Assembly (NCBI RefSeq): GCF_001437285.1
Contig: NZ_JQBF01000002.1
Location: forward strand, 266,562 to 330,561
Direction: 5' to 3'
Source: Pediococcus pentosaceus
GTDB taxonomy: Bacteria; Bacillota; Bacilli; Lactobacillales; Lactobacillaceae
DNA: 64,000 nt
The notes beneath the pieces were generated by a model. The model made no database searches, was not told the origin of the DNA, and was given only the letters and a program-made list of their open reading frames with translations. Positions within the stretch are counted from its first letter, which is position 1, and each line of letters begins with the position of its first letter. Positions 19,165-26,657 of the stretch are shown piece by piece. A program made the position numbers and the translations under genes.

Positions 19165-19189
19165 GCTAGTTAACTAGCTTATCTATTTT
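19154..19189 (+). terminator. Terminator of the lysR gene
   Basis: A perfect 36-bp palindrome (two 18-bp arms centred at GTTAAC) that ends in a T run and overlaps the stop codon. Confidence 0.9.
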
Positions 19190-19251
19190 TGTATTTTCAC
19201 AATAAAAAGTCATGCTCTAGCTCTAAAAGGTTTAGTTATTTATGAAAACTC

Positions 19252-19413
19252 TTACTTCCTAAACCATTCGTTTCTGACTGGCAAAAACTTTAACATCTGA
19301 ATTTTCTCATTCCCATAACGTACTTTTATTTTTAAAATATGATCCATCCTTCGATTGGAAACCTCTAAGTATTCATTTTTTCCTAAAATATTATTTTCTT
19401 CTTTTTTAATACC
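19252..19413 (-). pseudogene. Possible 3' remnant of an unidentified gene
   Basis: The 19190-19599 gap holds no intact gene. On the minus strand 53 codons stay open and end in a stop at 19252 (KNEYLEVSNRRMDHILKIKV... NEWFRK), but there is no start codon with a ribosome-binding site and the frame is closed by a TAA just upstream. It reads like the C-terminus of a decayed protein. No family was recognised, and it may be a chance ORF. Confidence 0.25.
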
Positions 19414-19599
19414 AGATTAAATGTTAACTTTCCGTGATACTGATTTTGCTGATCTAGCTGTTTTAGTTTCTCTCAGGCATAATAGTATTTTGATCAGCAA
19501 TCTTTCTAAAGATTAAGAATTTCGCTACTTACAAAAAAACTTATTACGTTTGTTAATTATCTCTAAAAAAACTGAGACTAAACAACATAATAAGCTTTT

Positions 19600-20052
19600 T
19601 TAATCCAATTGGTTTCGGGCTGCGTTGATTTTTTTCAATACACTAACGGTGATTCTAATATCTTGTTCAGTGAATTGATCTAGTGCTTGTTCTAAGCGTT
19701 GTTCTAGTTCTTGATGAAATTGGTGATGAATAGCCTCTACTTTCCGACCTAGATTGGTAAGTCGCAAATACGTATCCTTTTGATTTCCTTTCATATGATA
19801 TTTTTCAACAAATCCATATTCAACAAGTCGATTGACCAGTTTAGATATAGCCCCTTGAGTCATATTTATATACCGCAATAAATCATTAATTTTTAAATTA
19901 TAATCGGCAATCCATGCAATCACATCTAGTTCTATAATGGAAAGTTTATTCAGGTTCTCTATATCATTGTGGCTACCAATTAATTCTTTAATGGACCTTT
20001 CATTAGAATGTTCGCGGTAATTTTTTAGTTCCTTAGCTAGTTCTTCATTCAT
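19600..20052 (-). CDS. MarR-family transcriptional regulator
   Basis: A 150-residue winged-helix protein: KLSIIELDVIAWIADY, then LKINDLLRYINMTQGAISKLVNRLVEYGFVEKYHMKG with the wing NQKDTYLRLTNLGRKV, and a C-terminal dimer helix. It is divergent from a flavodoxin-fold oxidoreductase; the 93-bp gap contains a palindrome over the oxidoreductase start site. This is the usual MarR layout in which the regulator represses the neighbouring redox enzyme until an electrophile or phenolic ligand appears (ligand inferred). Confidence 0.88.
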   Translation of the reverse strand: MNEELAKELKNYREHSNERSIKELIGSHNDIENLNKLSIIELDVIAWIADYNLKINDLLRYINMTQGAISKLVNRLVEYGFVEKYHMKGNQKDTYLRLTNLGRKVEAIHHQFHQELEQRLEQALDQFTEQDIRITVSVLKKINAARNQLD

Positions 20053-20073
20053 TTATATTCCTCGACATATATA

Positions 20074-20122
20074 TTGACTTTATAAATTTTGGTGCTATAT
20101 TAAATATATTCCAAAGAATATA
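20074..20122 (+). promoter_or_regulatory. Promoter and putative MarR operator of the oxidoreductase gene
   Basis: -35 TTGACT (20074-20079), 16-bp spacer, extended -10 TGC-TATATT (20096-20101). Immediately downstream is the palindrome TATATTC-CAAA-GAATATA (20105-20122), which covers the predicted transcription start. The location suits repression by the divergent MarR protein. Confidence 0.65.
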
Positions 20123-20145
20123 AAAACACAAGAAAAGAGCATATT

Positions 20146-20745
20146 ATGAAAAAAATAACAATTGTTTTTGATCACCCATATGGAAAAGAAGCTGGTTACA
20201 ATGAACCACATAACCGTTCCTTTACTTCTGCTCTACTAGTTGCTGTGATACAGGCGTTAGAAAAACAAAGCGCTCAAGTAGATTTAATTGACCTACACCA
20301 AGATCAATTTAATCCTTTAATGACTAAAACTGATTTACTTAATTGGCGAACTCACCCTTTCGTTGATACTCAAAGTCAAAACTACTTCGAAAGGCTCCAA
20401 AATTCAGATGAAATCATTATGTTATTTCCAATTTGGTGGGAAATGATGCCTGCAATGACCAAGGGTTTTATTGATAAGGTATTTGCCAAAGGACAAATCC
20501 AAGAACATCGTGGTATTACGCGACGACTATTTTCATCGAACACCAAAGTTAGAGTTCTTACGGTATCTGGTGCTCCAACCTGGATATACAAAGTTCTCTA
20601 TGGGAATCCTGTTGGTCGCATGTTAAAACGTGGCGTTTTTAGAAAGTCTGGTGTTAAAAATTTTAAATGGCATAATTTTAATGCCGAAGACGTTTCTCCT
20701 AAGGCTCGTGCTAAAATGCTTAGTTCAGTAGCTAAATATATTTAA
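20146..20745 (+). CDS. NAD(P)H-dependent oxidoreductase, flavodoxin-like fold
   Basis: A 199-residue FMN/FAD enzyme of the Flavodoxin_2 (DT-diaphorase-like) family. The strand-loop KKITIVFDHPYGKE...HNRSFTSALL binds the flavin phosphate; IIMLFPIWWEMMPAMTKGFIDKVFAKG is the conserved second flavin loop; LTVSGAP follows at about 144. Such enzymes reduce quinones, nitro or azo compounds with NAD(P)H in the cytoplasm. The divergent MarR gene and the operator suggest inducible detoxification. Substrate unknown. Confidence 0.88.
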   Translation: MKKITIVFDHPYGKEAGYNEPHNRSFTSALLVAVIQALEKQSAQVDLIDLHQDQFNPLMTKTDLLNWRTHPFVDTQSQNYFERLQNSDEIIMLFPIWWEMMPAMTKGFIDKVFAKGQIQEHRGITRRLFSSNTKVRVLTVSGAPTWIYKVLYGNPVGRMLKRGVFRKSGVKNFKWHNFNAEDVSPKARAKMLSSVAKYI

Positions 20746-20810
20746 ATTACCTTTTCCCAATTAAAGACTAAATTATTTTTGATCAATATTAAGTTTTGAT
20801 ATTGGAAAAC

Positions 20811-20845
20811 AAAACTCCTATTTATTAATAAATAGGAGTTTTTAT
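20811..20845. terminator. Bidirectional terminator
   Basis: A perfect 32-bp palindrome (two 16-bp arms, 20811-20826 and 20827-20842) ending in T5 on the plus strand, with the reciprocal arrangement on the minus strand. It separates the oxidoreductase gene from the convergent Mub adhesin gene. Confidence 0.85.
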
Positions 20846-20912
20846 GTGTCACTAAAAATTTCTATATTTAATGTTCAATAGTCACTACACCATAAGTTTC
20901 TATTTCTTAGGT

Positions 20913-23900
20913 TTACTTCCTTTTTAAAATCGTGATTATCGTAGATAGAATTAACAGCGGTACTAGTAAAAAATATACAAATTTGTTTGATTTCTTCTCT
21001 CCAGTTTGAGGAAGTTTTTGATATTTTTTAATTACACGCTTTTGACAGACTGGGTTTTGCTTTTTTATTTCATCACCTGATTTTATCAGCGTATTTAGTT
21101 TAAACTTGGTTTTATGTGTAGACTCAACTTTCTGCCTGTCATGATGAGGTTTAAGGCTTATTTTTTTTGTGTGACTCTTTTCAGTGTTAATCCTTACCCC
21201 TCGATTTGGGTGAATCACCCTTACTAGAATTATTTTAATTTGTTTAAACTTCTTTGGAGAATTGCCACCAACCACCTCATTTTGTTTGTTGGCTTGATAT
21301 ACCACCGTTTTTTCAACGTCTTGATGGTAACTATTAATATTATTAATCGCCCTAACAATCTCAGGGATTGGTGTATATCCCTCTATGATTGGTGAAACCA
21401 CACTCCTAAAATTAGTACCGTCAACCGCTTGCCATACTCCATAATATTTTTGACCCGTGACCTGATCAATTTTTACAATTCGTCTAAAACTAAGTTTATT
21501 TTTATATGTTGGCTCAGCTAATTGGCCGTCATCATATTGATAATAAATTACTTCTTTTACCGCACGTTGTTCAAAATCCATTTTTTCTCCATGTTTTAGA
21601 TGTACTTCATACATTTTTATTAGCTTATCTTGGTCGTAAAACACCCCATTTTGGGGATAATCATCACTAACCAACTCGTAGCCTGCCCACTTGTATTGAT
21701 TAATCGCATCGACTGTTCGATAACTATCTCGAGTGCGATAAGCTCCATTTAGTTCTTTTTCGCTTAATTTTTTTCGAGTTGTATCATCATAGTATGTTAC
21801 TTGAGCTTTTTCGTCGTTAATTTTGTATACTACCGTTTCTTCTATATCTTTATGGCTGCCATCAATGTTATTGATAGTTTCAATTGCCTCAAGAGTTGGC
21901 GTATAACCAATAATTTTCGGAGAATCTATTTTTTTAAAGTACGTTCCATCAATTGCTTGCCAATTTCCATAGCGTTTCTGCTTTGTTACTTGATCAAACT
22001 TGATAATTCGTTTGAAATCAAGTTCGTTTTCATATATTGGTCCAGCAGGTTGACCGTTATCATATAGATAATGAATCACTTCCTTTACAGTACTTTTTTC
22101 TAGTTGCTTAATGATTTTATGTTTTAAATGAATTTCATATACTCGAACTAATTTATCTTGACTATAGTTTGCTCCATTCTTAGGGTAGTCATCACTCACC
22201 AACTCATAACCCATTTGTTTATAATGCTGAATTGTATTAGCCGTTCGATAAACATCTCGACTACCATAAGCACCATGTAGAAATTGCTCACTTAGTTTTC
22301 GCCCTGTCGTATCATCGAAATATTTCACTTGAGCTTTTTCGTCGTTAGCTTTGTAAACTACTATTTTTTCGATATTTTTATGATTTTCGTTAATATTAGT
22401 AATTTCATCGATCAATTTTGGTATAGCGGTATAGCCTTTTATATACGGAGAAACTACTCTTTTAAAACTAGTTCCATCAACCGCCTGCCAATTCTTATAA
22501 TTTCTTTGTTTTGTAACTTGATCAGTTTCTACCTTCCGTTCAAAATTAAGTACATTTTGGTATATCGGTCTGGCTAATTGACCATTATCATAGCGATAAT
22601 GAACGGTTTCTTTCACATTCCGTTTTTCAAAATCAGACTCTATTCCATGCTTAAAATGAACTTCGTATATTTGATCGGTTCTATCGTCAGTATCAAAAGT
22701 AGTTCCCGTTACAAAATTATCACTAACTAATTGATAACCTTGTTTTAAATAATCTTGGATGTCTGCTCTTGTAGAGTACTTCATCGTTTTACCACCCTGG
22801 CCAGTTAGTACACGGACTCTCATGTTAGTTCCAGTATTATCATCAATATACTTAATAAATGCTTTTTGAATTGACGTATATTCCATGGAGTCAATTTTAA
22901 AAAATTGTTTAGTAGGTAATACGCCTGTGGATGAAGCGATAGTAAAGTAATAGACGGGATCTTTAGCATCATAATCAAATTTTTTCTTAAAAATAACATC
23001 CCCCGTTGGGGTCGAAAGAATCACCTTAAATTCTTTCGTACGAGCTGTATATATCATTTTTATAGCGTGGTATTTATTATCTTCGATAATTTTTGGTAAA
23101 GGCCGTACACTGTCTTTATCAATGGTCCCTTGACCATTTTTATTAGTAGTTACCATCGCACCATATGGATCGGGAAAAGCATCATCAGCTTCACCCTGTA
23201 AGCGCCTGGTAGTGTTACCAAACTTAAACGATCTACCCACGTTATGCCATGTGTCAGCTTTCCATCCAAAAGCATTAGTCACTCCATAGATACCCAAATT
23301 CCCACCGCTTCCACCAATTTGGTTACGGGTTCCTTTGTAAAAAACGATCCCAATTCCGTCTGCGATTCCCTTTAAAACTCTAAAAACATTCCTTACTTTC
23401 GTTTCTTTTCCTAAATTAATTGCACCATCAATTCTAAAATTGTGCCTAAGGTCTATTCCTCCTTTAAAAGTGATATTGCCACTTTGCCATGAACCTGTAG
23501 TAAGCTTTTGCTCACCGGTTATTGGATTGTAGTTACCTTTGGCACTCCCATTCTGATTAAAGTAATCTTTAAAATTATCTTTGTTTACATACACATTATC
23601 CTGTAAATCTGTTTTATCATTTGGTTTCACTTTAATTTCACTGTTTATAAAATTTGTATTTTTAATAGTACCTTGATTTTCATGACTTTTCTTAGGAGTT
23701 ATTAGAGCTCTGTTCTTCACTTTTGTATTTTTTAGTGACCAACCGTCCTTAATAGTTTTTGGATCGACAATCCGATTTTGATTTTTTTTAAGTAGCCTTG
23801 AAGCTTGGTTACTATCTGCTCTTTTATTAGTATCATTGGATTTTGATGCTTGACTATGAGTCTCTGTTTTTACATCAACACCCACTTCCTTAGTGGTTTT

Positions 23901-24122
23901 ACCATTCTTAGTTAGCTCTAATAACTGATTTGTTTTTAAAGAATCAGCATTTTTATAAGTATTCACTTTTCCAATCTCGGAAGCCTGAGCTGCATCTGCA
24001 TGCTGTAGATAACTCATACCAAGCCCTAACATAGCTAAATTGATCAATGTTAAGATCCTCTTAGGTTCGAGACGTGGACAATATTTCTTTTTATTGAACG
24101 TTTTACCAAACTTTGCAGTCAA
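20913..24122 (-). CDS. Mub-like LPQTG-anchored adhesin with lectin-like domain
   Basis: A 1069-residue surface protein. A basic N-terminus with a hydrophobic export segment (about 22-45, ending DADAAQAS-like) is followed by a Lys/Asn-rich region, an L-type lectin-like domain (about 205-415; DGIGIVFYKG, GNLGIYGVTNAFGWKADTWHN, FPDPYGAM) and three tandem ~176-residue repeats (418-593, 594-769, 770-945). Each repeat has a MucBP unit (YxDDTTG...GYELVSDDYP) plus a Mub-B2 unit (VIHYLYDNGQ...NWQAVDG...GYTP). A basic linker and LPQTGE, a membrane helix and LKRK close the protein. Family members bind mucus glycans. The start is a TTG at 24122 behind GGAG. Sortase anchoring and mucin binding are inferred. 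Confidence 0.9.
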   Translation of the reverse strand: MTAKFGKTFNKKKYCPRLEPKRILTLINLAMLGLGMSYLQHADAAQASEIGKVNTYKNADSLKTNQLLELTKNGKTTKEVGVDVKTETHSQASKSNDTNKRADSNQASRLLKKNQNRIVDPKTIKDGWSLKNTKVKNRALITPKKSHENQGTIKNTNFINSEIKVKPNDKTDLQDNVYVNKDNFKDYFNQNGSAKGNYNPITGEQKLTTGSWQSGNITFKGGIDLRHNFRIDGAINLGKETKVRNVFRVLKGIADGIGIVFYKGTRNQIGGSGGNLGIYGVTNAFGWKADTWHNVGRSFKFGNTTRRLQGEADDAFPDPYGAMVTTNKNGQGTIDKDSVRPLPKIIEDNKYHAIKMIYTARTKEFKVILSTPTGDVIFKKKFDYDAKDPVYYFTIASSTGVLPTKQFFKIDSMEYTSIQKAFIKYIDDNTGTNMRVRVLTGQGGKTMKYSTRADIQDYLKQGYQLVSDNFVTGTTFDTDDRTDQIYEVHFKHGIESDFEKRNVKETVHYRYDNGQLARPIYQNVLNFERKVETDQVTKQRNYKNWQAVDGTSFKRVVSPYIKGYTAIPKLIDEITNINENHKNIEKIVVYKANDEKAQVKYFDDTTGRKLSEQFLHGAYGSRDVYRTANTIQHYKQMGYELVSDDYPKNGANYSQDKLVRVYEIHLKHKIIKQLEKSTVKEVIHYLYDNGQPAGPIYENELDFKRIIKFDQVTKQKRYGNWQAIDGTYFKKIDSPKIIGYTPTLEAIETINNIDGSHKDIEETVVYKINDEKAQVTYYDDTTRKKLSEKELNGAYRTRDSYRTVDAINQYKWAGYELVSDDYPQNGVFYDQDKLIKMYEVHLKHGEKMDFEQRAVKEVIYYQYDDGQLAEPTYKNKLSFRRIVKIDQVTGQKYYGVWQAVDGTNFRSVVSPIIEGYTPIPEIVRAINNINSYHQDVEKTVVYQANKQNEVVGGNSPKKFKQIKIILVRVIHPNRGVRINTEKSHTKKISLKPHHDRQKVESTHKTKFKLNTLIKSGDEIKKQNPVCQKRVIKKYQKLPQTGEKKSNKFVYFLLVPLLILSTIITILKRK
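21288..22871 (-). repeat. Three tandem ~528-bp Mub repeats within the adhesin gene
   Basis: Approximate units 22344-22871, 21816-22343 and 21288-21815, each encoding one MucBP plus one Mub-B2 unit of about 176 residues. The protein sequences are clearly similar but diverged, so the DNA copies are imperfect. Confidence 0.8.
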
Positions 24123-24300
24123 TCTAAGTCACTCCAATTTAATTTTAAATTTAAAAACATTATTCATTACTAATCGCATTATTCTAAACAAATGCGTCTA
24201 TGGCTATCCTCCCCTCATTAAAGGTTTAAAATTTCATAATGTGCTTCTGATTTTAATTTAGGGTATTAACTGATTGTAACTATATTTCTTTTTAGGATAT

Positions 24301-24322
24301 TATGGCCCTTAAACGGGACATA
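24301..24322. promoter_or_regulatory. GC-rich dyad upstream of the 10-codon ORF, candidate Rgg site
   Basis: TATGGCCC-TTAAAC-GGGACATA: 8-bp arms with one mismatch around a 6-bp spacer, in otherwise very AT-rich DNA. Its centre is about 36 bp upstream of CATAAT (24347-24352), a plausible -10 with no recognisable -35. That places the dyad near -47, where an activator of a weak promoter would bind. The link to the adjacent Rgg regulator is inference. Confidence 0.5.
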
Positions 24323-24370
24323 TTTTTTATATCTAAAGATTATCTGCATAATTTAACTGGGGGGATTAGT

Positions 24371-24403
24371 ATGGAATATGTTCTTTTCTTTTTATTTTTC
24401 TAA
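24371..24403 (+). CDS. Ten-residue hydrophobic leaderless peptide, candidate Rgg pheromone
   Basis: ATG to TAA encodes MEYVLFFLFF. A run of six G (24359-24364) lies 6 nt before the ATG, the same unusual Shine-Dalgarno form used by the gene at 11819. There is no in-frame upstream start. A possible -10 (CATAAT) and a 22-bp dyad lie upstream, and a strong terminator begins right after the stop, so the whole looks like a dedicated unit of about 90 nt. It converges on an Rgg-family regulator. Known Rgg pheromones include SHPs (about 20-residue precursors) and the leaderless 8-residue SIP (MWLLLLFL) that activates RopB in Streptococcus pyogenes; this peptide resembles SIP in size and composition. 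Translation and signalling are not shown. Confidence 0.55.
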   Translation: MEYVLFFLFF

Positions 24404-24448
24404 AAAACGACCGTGCAGGCATTAAAAATTAGTCTACACGGTCGTTTT
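24404..24448. terminator. Bidirectional terminator between peptide ORF and rgg
   Basis: A perfect 12-bp stem (24404-24415 with 24437-24448) that can extend inwards to 15 positions with one mismatch. T runs flank it on both strands (six on the minus strand), so it ends both the peptide transcript and the rgg transcript. Confidence 0.9.
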
Positions 24449-24473
24449 AAATGATTATTTTTGATTTTTAACA

Positions 24474-25325
24474 TTATAATTTTGCAATGGCATTTTTAAA
24501 AATCCTTTTTTGCTCCTCCATTTGTAGTACATCTAAAATAAAATATAATTTGTTAAATTCTTTGTTATACTCTATTTCAGAATAACCTTCTAATTTTTTT
24601 CTGATACCCTTAAAAAAAAGTAACAAAATCCTTTCATACACGTGCTCTTCTTTCACTTGAAACTCTTCTAGTTTTGAAATATAGTATAGCGCCAAAGTTG
24701 GTTCCTGCTGGTATAAAAGAGAGATAATGGCGTTGCTTAAAAGTCTAAACCCTTCAACTACTTGTGGGTTAAGATCATCCAATTCATGGACATGCTTTAA
24801 TGCATTACTCAATAGGATGCTCAAAGTTTCTGGTTCAATATAAAATAGAGAATTATTGAACAAAATGATTTCATATCTAGTCCAAGAAGACGTGTTAATC
24901 AAGTATCGATATAAAATATTCTGGTTCATATCCAGTTTATAGTGATTTAAACGAGCAATCAAAATCTCACAAAGTCCGATTAAATGCTGATATTCAGTGT
25001 TATGAATTTTTGAATATTCACTTTCCAAAATTTTAATAATTCCTTTTAAAGCATTAGCATCACGCTTGTTAAAAAATTTTTTAATTCTGGATAGATAAAT
25101 ATTTATATCTTTAGGTACGTATCCCCTATCAATATATTCAAGCTCAGTTAAAGTTACGTGTAAACGTTTCAGTAGCTCGATGAAGTAATGGCTGTGAATG
25201 TCGGCTTTTCCAGCAGCAAAACGATTATAGCTGGATTTAGACATATTATCCCGGATGAGATCATTGACTGTTAAATTTTTTTCTTTTCTAATTTTTGCAA
25301 TTGTCTTACTCAAAACCATGTTCAA
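24474..25325 (-). CDS. Rgg/GadR/MutR-family transcriptional regulator
   Basis: A 283-residue cytoplasmic regulator. An N-terminal XRE helix-turn-helix (SKTIAKIRKEKNLTVNDLI...MSKSSYNRFAAGKADIHSHYFIELLKRLHVTLTEL, about 6-62) shows the Rgg pattern (S-x-S-x-x-x-R-F-x-x-G-x-x-D-I). The remaining ~215 residues are all helical, as in the TPR-like peptide-binding domain of Rgg/RopB. Rgg proteins bind imported short hydrophobic peptides and act as activators or repressors. The nearest candidate ligand is the 10-residue ORF at 24371. The start is TTG 25325 (5 nt after GGGGG) or ATG 25319 (11 nt after); both are possible. It has its own promoter and terminator. Confidence 0.83.
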   Translation of the reverse strand: MNMVLSKTIAKIRKEKNLTVNDLIRDNMSKSSYNRFAAGKADIHSHYFIELLKRLHVTLTELEYIDRGYVPKDINIYLSRIKKFFNKRDANALKGIIKILESEYSKIHNTEYQHLIGLCEILIARLNHYKLDMNQNILYRYLINTSSWTRYEIILFNNSLFYIEPETLSILLSNALKHVHELDDLNPQVVEGFRLLSNAIISLLYQQEPTLALYYISKLEEFQVKEEHVYERILLLFFKGIRKKLEGYSEIEYNKEFNKLYFILDVLQMEEQKRIFKNAIAKL

Positions 25326-25352
25326 TTAGACCCCCTTTTCTAATGACTAATA

Positions 25353-25381
25353 AATATAAACTGATGAACAGACTTAGTAAA
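25353..25381 (-). promoter_or_regulatory. rgg promoter
   Basis: On the minus strand, -35 TTTACT (25376-25381), 17-bp spacer and -10 TATATT (25353-25358), about 28 bp upstream of the start codon. Confidence 0.6.
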
Positions 25382-25444
25382 GGAAGTTTAATTATCTAAT
25401 TTTATTTATTACTCTCGCTACTGAAAAATAATGAGCTCTTATAT

Positions 25445-25481
25445 AAAAAAACTAGCCAATCAGTCATCGATTAACTAGTTT
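25445..25481 (-). terminator. Terminator of ndk
   Basis: Stem 25450-25461 with 25469-25480 (CTAG and GATT blocks separated by a 2-bp internal mismatch), followed on the minus strand by a T7-like run. Confidence 0.75.
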
Positions 25482-25509
25482 CTGTAATTTACTTTTTTAT
25501 AAACACATC

Positions 25510-25935
25510 TTAGTTTAATTCTGGAAACCAAATTTTGATTTCTTTTTCAGCATTTTCAATGCTATCAGAACTGTGCACCACATTACGTAGTAAACCGTCT
25601 GGCCACTCCCGTCCCAGGTCTCCACGAATGGTTCCGAAAGCAGCTTCCGACGGATCTGTAGCACCTGCCATCCGATGAAAAACATCAATAACATGAGTTC
25701 CACTGGCAATCATCGCCACGATTTTGCCTTCTAACATATATGTTTCGATTTCCTTAAAGAATGGTTTATTAACTAATTTTTCATAATGTTGCTGCAACTG
25801 TGCTTCCGTCGCTTGGGTAACTTTAAGCGCATCAATTGAATATCCTTTCAGTTCTAAACGTGTAATTACTTCCCCAATATGCCCTAAACTAACACCATCT
25901 GGTTTAATTAAAATTAAAATTCGTTCTTGTTCCAT
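25510..25935 (-). CDS. ndk: Nucleoside diphosphate kinase
   Basis: Ndk transfers the gamma-phosphate from ATP to NDPs through a phosphohistidine. The 141-residue protein has ILIKPDGV near the N-terminus, the GATDPSEAAFGTIRGDLG loop and the active-site motif NVVHSSDS with the catalytic His. The ATG at 25935 follows GGAGGAG; the alternative at 25950 lies in that ribosome-binding site. It is a single-gene unit. Many lactobacilli lack ndk, so its presence is mildly informative. Confidence 0.94.
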   Translation of the reverse strand: MEQERILILIKPDGVSLGHIGEVITRLELKGYSIDALKVTQATEAQLQQHYEKLVNKPFFKEIETYMLEGKIVAMIASGTHVIDVFHRMAGATDPSEAAFGTIRGDLGREWPDGLLRNVVHSSDSIENAEKEIKIWFPELN

Positions 25936-26091
25936 CAAAAACTCCTCCATTTCATGTATAGGCTTAGTGTTATTGTACTAAATATATATACGATAAACAC
26001 TGTAATATGATCCAAAATCATTTTTACTTAGATTTAATTTAAATGAATCCGTATGATACCATTTAAACATACTAGAAATGGAGCTCTAACA

Positions 26092-26547
26092 ATGAAAGGA
26101 GATGTTATTATTTTAAACGCAAATACTGCTACTAAATCCGATTACCCTTTAATTCTCAAAATTTGGGAAGCATCCGTTAGAAAAACTCACCACTTTTTGA
26201 AAGAATCAGATTTACTTTTTTACAAGGAAATCATTCCACAGGCTTTGGATTCAGTAAATTTAATCGTCTGGAAAAATCAAAATCATAAAGTGGTTGGTTT
26301 TAGTGGTATCGATAAAGACGAGCTTGTCATGTTATTTTTAGACCCCCAATTTATTGGCCAAGGTTACGGTAGAGAAATATTGTCTACTTTAGTACGCAAA
26401 TATGATATTAAAAGAATCGATGTAAACTCGCAAAATGTGCAAGCAAAACGTTTCTATCTAAAAAATAACTTTAAAATTGATTCAGAAGATCCAGTCGATG
26501 GTTTTGGTAAACCTTACCCTATCACCCATTTAATTAGATCCATATAA
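26092..26547 (+). CDS. GNAT-family N-acetyltransferase, YjaB-like
   Basis: A 151-residue acetyltransferase. IWEASVRKTHHFL near the N-terminus, the acetyl-CoA loop PQFIGQGYGREIL (about 94-106), NSQNVQAKRFYLKNNF and the terminal FGKPYPI are shared with E. coli YjaB. Substrate unknown. The ATG at 26092 follows GGAGCTCTAAC; the earlier ATG at 26053 has no ribosome-binding site. It lies 144 bp after the divergent ndk start. Confidence 0.85.
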   Translation: MKGDVIILNANTATKSDYPLILKIWEASVRKTHHFLKESDLLFYKEIIPQALDSVNLIVWKNQNHKVVGFSGIDKDELVMLFLDPQFIGQGYGREILSTLVRKYDIKRIDVNSQNVQAKRFYLKNNFKIDSEDPVDGFGKPYPITHLIRSI

Positions 26548-26657
26548 GCGATTAAATTTTAAATAAAAATATGGAACGTCCTATACCAATTTGATTTATT
26601 TACACAAATACGTTAGTATTTACCATTATTAATCAAAAATTAAGGAGGATATTTTTT

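Noticed and set aside
21801..22577. Two similar plus-strand ORFs (21801-22067 and 22329-22577) inside the adhesin gene
   Set aside because: They are 528 bp apart and arise from antisense reading of the tandem Mub repeats.
24203..24218. Strong Shine-Dalgarno-like GAGGGGAGG on the minus strand in the adhesin leader, hinting at another tiny ORF
   Set aside because: No ATG, GTG or TTG lies at a usable distance; the following frame (from ATA) stops after five codons, and the nearest ATG/TTG frames lack their own sites.
24301..24322. ComR (competence) box upstream of the 10-codon ORF
   Set aside because: The half-sites are the same words as in a ComR box but in reversed order and spacing, and no comS-like or com genes are present.
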